Assembly (NCBI GenBank): GCA_023388385.1
Contig: JAEWGK010000148.1
Location: forward strand, 1 to 13,815
Direction: 5' to 3'
Length of the DNA stretch: 13,815 bases
DNA from: Actinomycetes bacterium
GTDB lineage: Bacteria > Actinomycetota > Actinomycetes > Mycobacteriales > Mycobacteriaceae
Positions 13,186 through 13,815 of the stretch are shown here, one piece after another (position 1 is the stretch's first letter; the number at the start of each line of letters is the position of its first letter). The notes beneath the pieces were generated by a model. The model worked only from the letters and a program-made list of their open reading frames with translations. It was not told the origin of the DNA and did not search any database. The position numbers were made by a program, and so were the translations under genes.

Positions 13186-13815
13186 TCAGGTGGCGCGGAT
13201 CGCCCTGTCCAGCAGGGCCCGCGCCGCCTTCCCGTCCGCGTGTCCGCCCGCGGCGGCGTCGCAGGCGAGGAACACCGCATCCCAGGCTGCGTAGCGGCGG
13301 GCGCGCTCGGTGAGATCGGCCGCGTCGATTCGCGGATCGCGGTCGACGAGGCCCGCAATGACGGCGTCCCGCAGCCCCGGCGCGACGTCGTCGAGGTGCG
13401 CGACGTCGAAGGCGGCGTCGGCGACGGTCATGTCCGACACGTCGATGATGCCCAGGACCTCCCCGTCCCACAGCAGGTGGGAGGCGTTGACGTCGCCGTG
13501 GACCAGATGGGCGCGGGCGGGGTCCGCGACGAACGCCTCGCGAGCCCGGTCGAGGATGCGGGCGACGCCGCGGCGGTGCGCGTCGTCAAGCACCGGGAGC
13601 AGATGGCGGTCCGCCCGCTCGCGGACGGTCGCGTCCTTCTCGGCGAACCAGGAGCCGCCGACGGCGTCGAACGGCGCCACTGCGGTGTCGACGGAGTGGA
13701 TGGCGTGCAGCGCCCCGGCGATGAGGCCGGCCGCGGCGGGCATGCCCATCGCGGCAATCGCCGCCGCGTCGAGGGGCGCGCCGGGGAGGAGGGACTGCAG
13801 GGTCAGATCCGCGCC
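13186..13815 (-). CDS. aminoglycoside phosphotransferase (APH)-like kinase, partial at window edge
   Basis: The frame stays open to the last base, so 209 C-terminal residues are visible and the start lies beyond 13815; the internal ATG at 13749 is not the true start. The visible part resembles the C-lobe of APH/choline-kinase-like phosphotransferases. It has L-P-G-A-P-L-D near the edge, then A-L-H-A-I-H, the Brenner-type catalytic loop H-G-D-V-N-A-S-H-L-L-W with the catalytic Asp, and the metal-binding Asp in G-I-I-D-V-S-D. His replaces the usual Asn of H-G-D-x4-N, a variation I recall from macrolide-kinase-like members. The family phosphorylates small molecules, including antibiotics, but many members have unknown substrates, so no resistance is claimed. 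The gene is convergent with the DUF3817 gene. Confidence 0.82.
   Translation of the reverse strand, partial: GADLTLQSLLPGAPLDAAAIAAMGMPAAAGLIAGALHAIHSVDTAVAPFDAVGGSWFAEKDATVRERADRHLLPVLDDAHRRGVARILDRAREAFVADPARAHLVHGDVNASHLLWDGEVLGIIDVSDMTVADAAFDVAHLDDVAPGLRDAVIAGLVDRDPRIDAADLTERARRYAAWDAVFLACDAAAGGHADGKAARALLDRAIRAT

Noticed and set aside
1..13815. Mobile element, prophage, CRISPR or defence island
   Set aside because: No transposase, integrase, terminal inverted repeats, repeat-spacer array or recognised defence domain is visible. The tRNA-Val lacks a duplicated 3' end downstream that would suggest an attachment site.

Overview
This window looks like core chromosome from a high-GC actinobacterium of the Mycobacteriales, most likely a Corynebacterium. 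The evidence is the very GC-rich sequence, GTG and TTG starts, and a characteristic gene order: thrS, HIT hydrolase, pgsA, PIM acyltransferase, pimA, a small membrane protein, then pdxS, tesB, pdxT and yebC. From memory, the order CopC / secreted copper protein / DyP peroxidase / thrS is also seen in corynebacteria. The species cannot be named from sequence alone.

Layout. (1) A tRNA-Val(CAC) gene with its own hairpin terminator (59-169). (2) An envelope copper/haem block: a membrane-anchored CopC protein and a PCu(A)C lipoprotein whose reading frames overlap by 4 nt, then a Tat-exported DyP-type haem peroxidase (390-3073). (3) A tightly packed lipid block, with all genes on the + strand: thrS, HIT/Ap4A hydrolase, phosphatidylinositol-phosphate synthase (pgsA), PIM acyltransferase (patA), PI mannosyltransferase (pimA) and a small LemA-like membrane protein (3224-9157). 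Four of the five junctions overlap or lie within 3 nt, and the last gap is 5 nt. (4) A vitamin B6 block: pdxS (TTG start), an acyl-CoA thioesterase, and pdxT (9276-11692), which together encode both halves of PLP synthase. (5) A YebC/TACO1 protein (11867-12616). (6) A DUF3817 membrane protein, convergent with a partial phosphotransferase that runs off the right edge on the - strand.

How the genes work together. The first block probably handles copper and haem/peroxide chemistry outside the membrane. The second makes phosphatidylinositol phosphate and starts phosphatidylinositol-mannoside synthesis (pgsA, then pimA, then patA), the precursor route to lipomannan and lipoarabinomannan. The third makes pyridoxal phosphate from ribose 5-phosphate, glyceraldehyde 3-phosphate and glutamine.

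The most notable anomaly is a one-base frameshift in thrS. It falls between two residues of the editing site (the C-R-G-P-H motif). thrS is normally essential, so a sequencing or assembly deletion in a C run is the leading explanation. No mobile element, CRISPR array or recognisable new defence system is visible. The other points of interest are intergenic hairpins, a possible leaderless transcript, the copper/DyP cluster and the LemA-like protein. No gene-free stretch exceeds 300 bases; the longest (170-389, 1649-1843, 11693-11866, 3074-3223) are covered by entries for hairpins and promoters.
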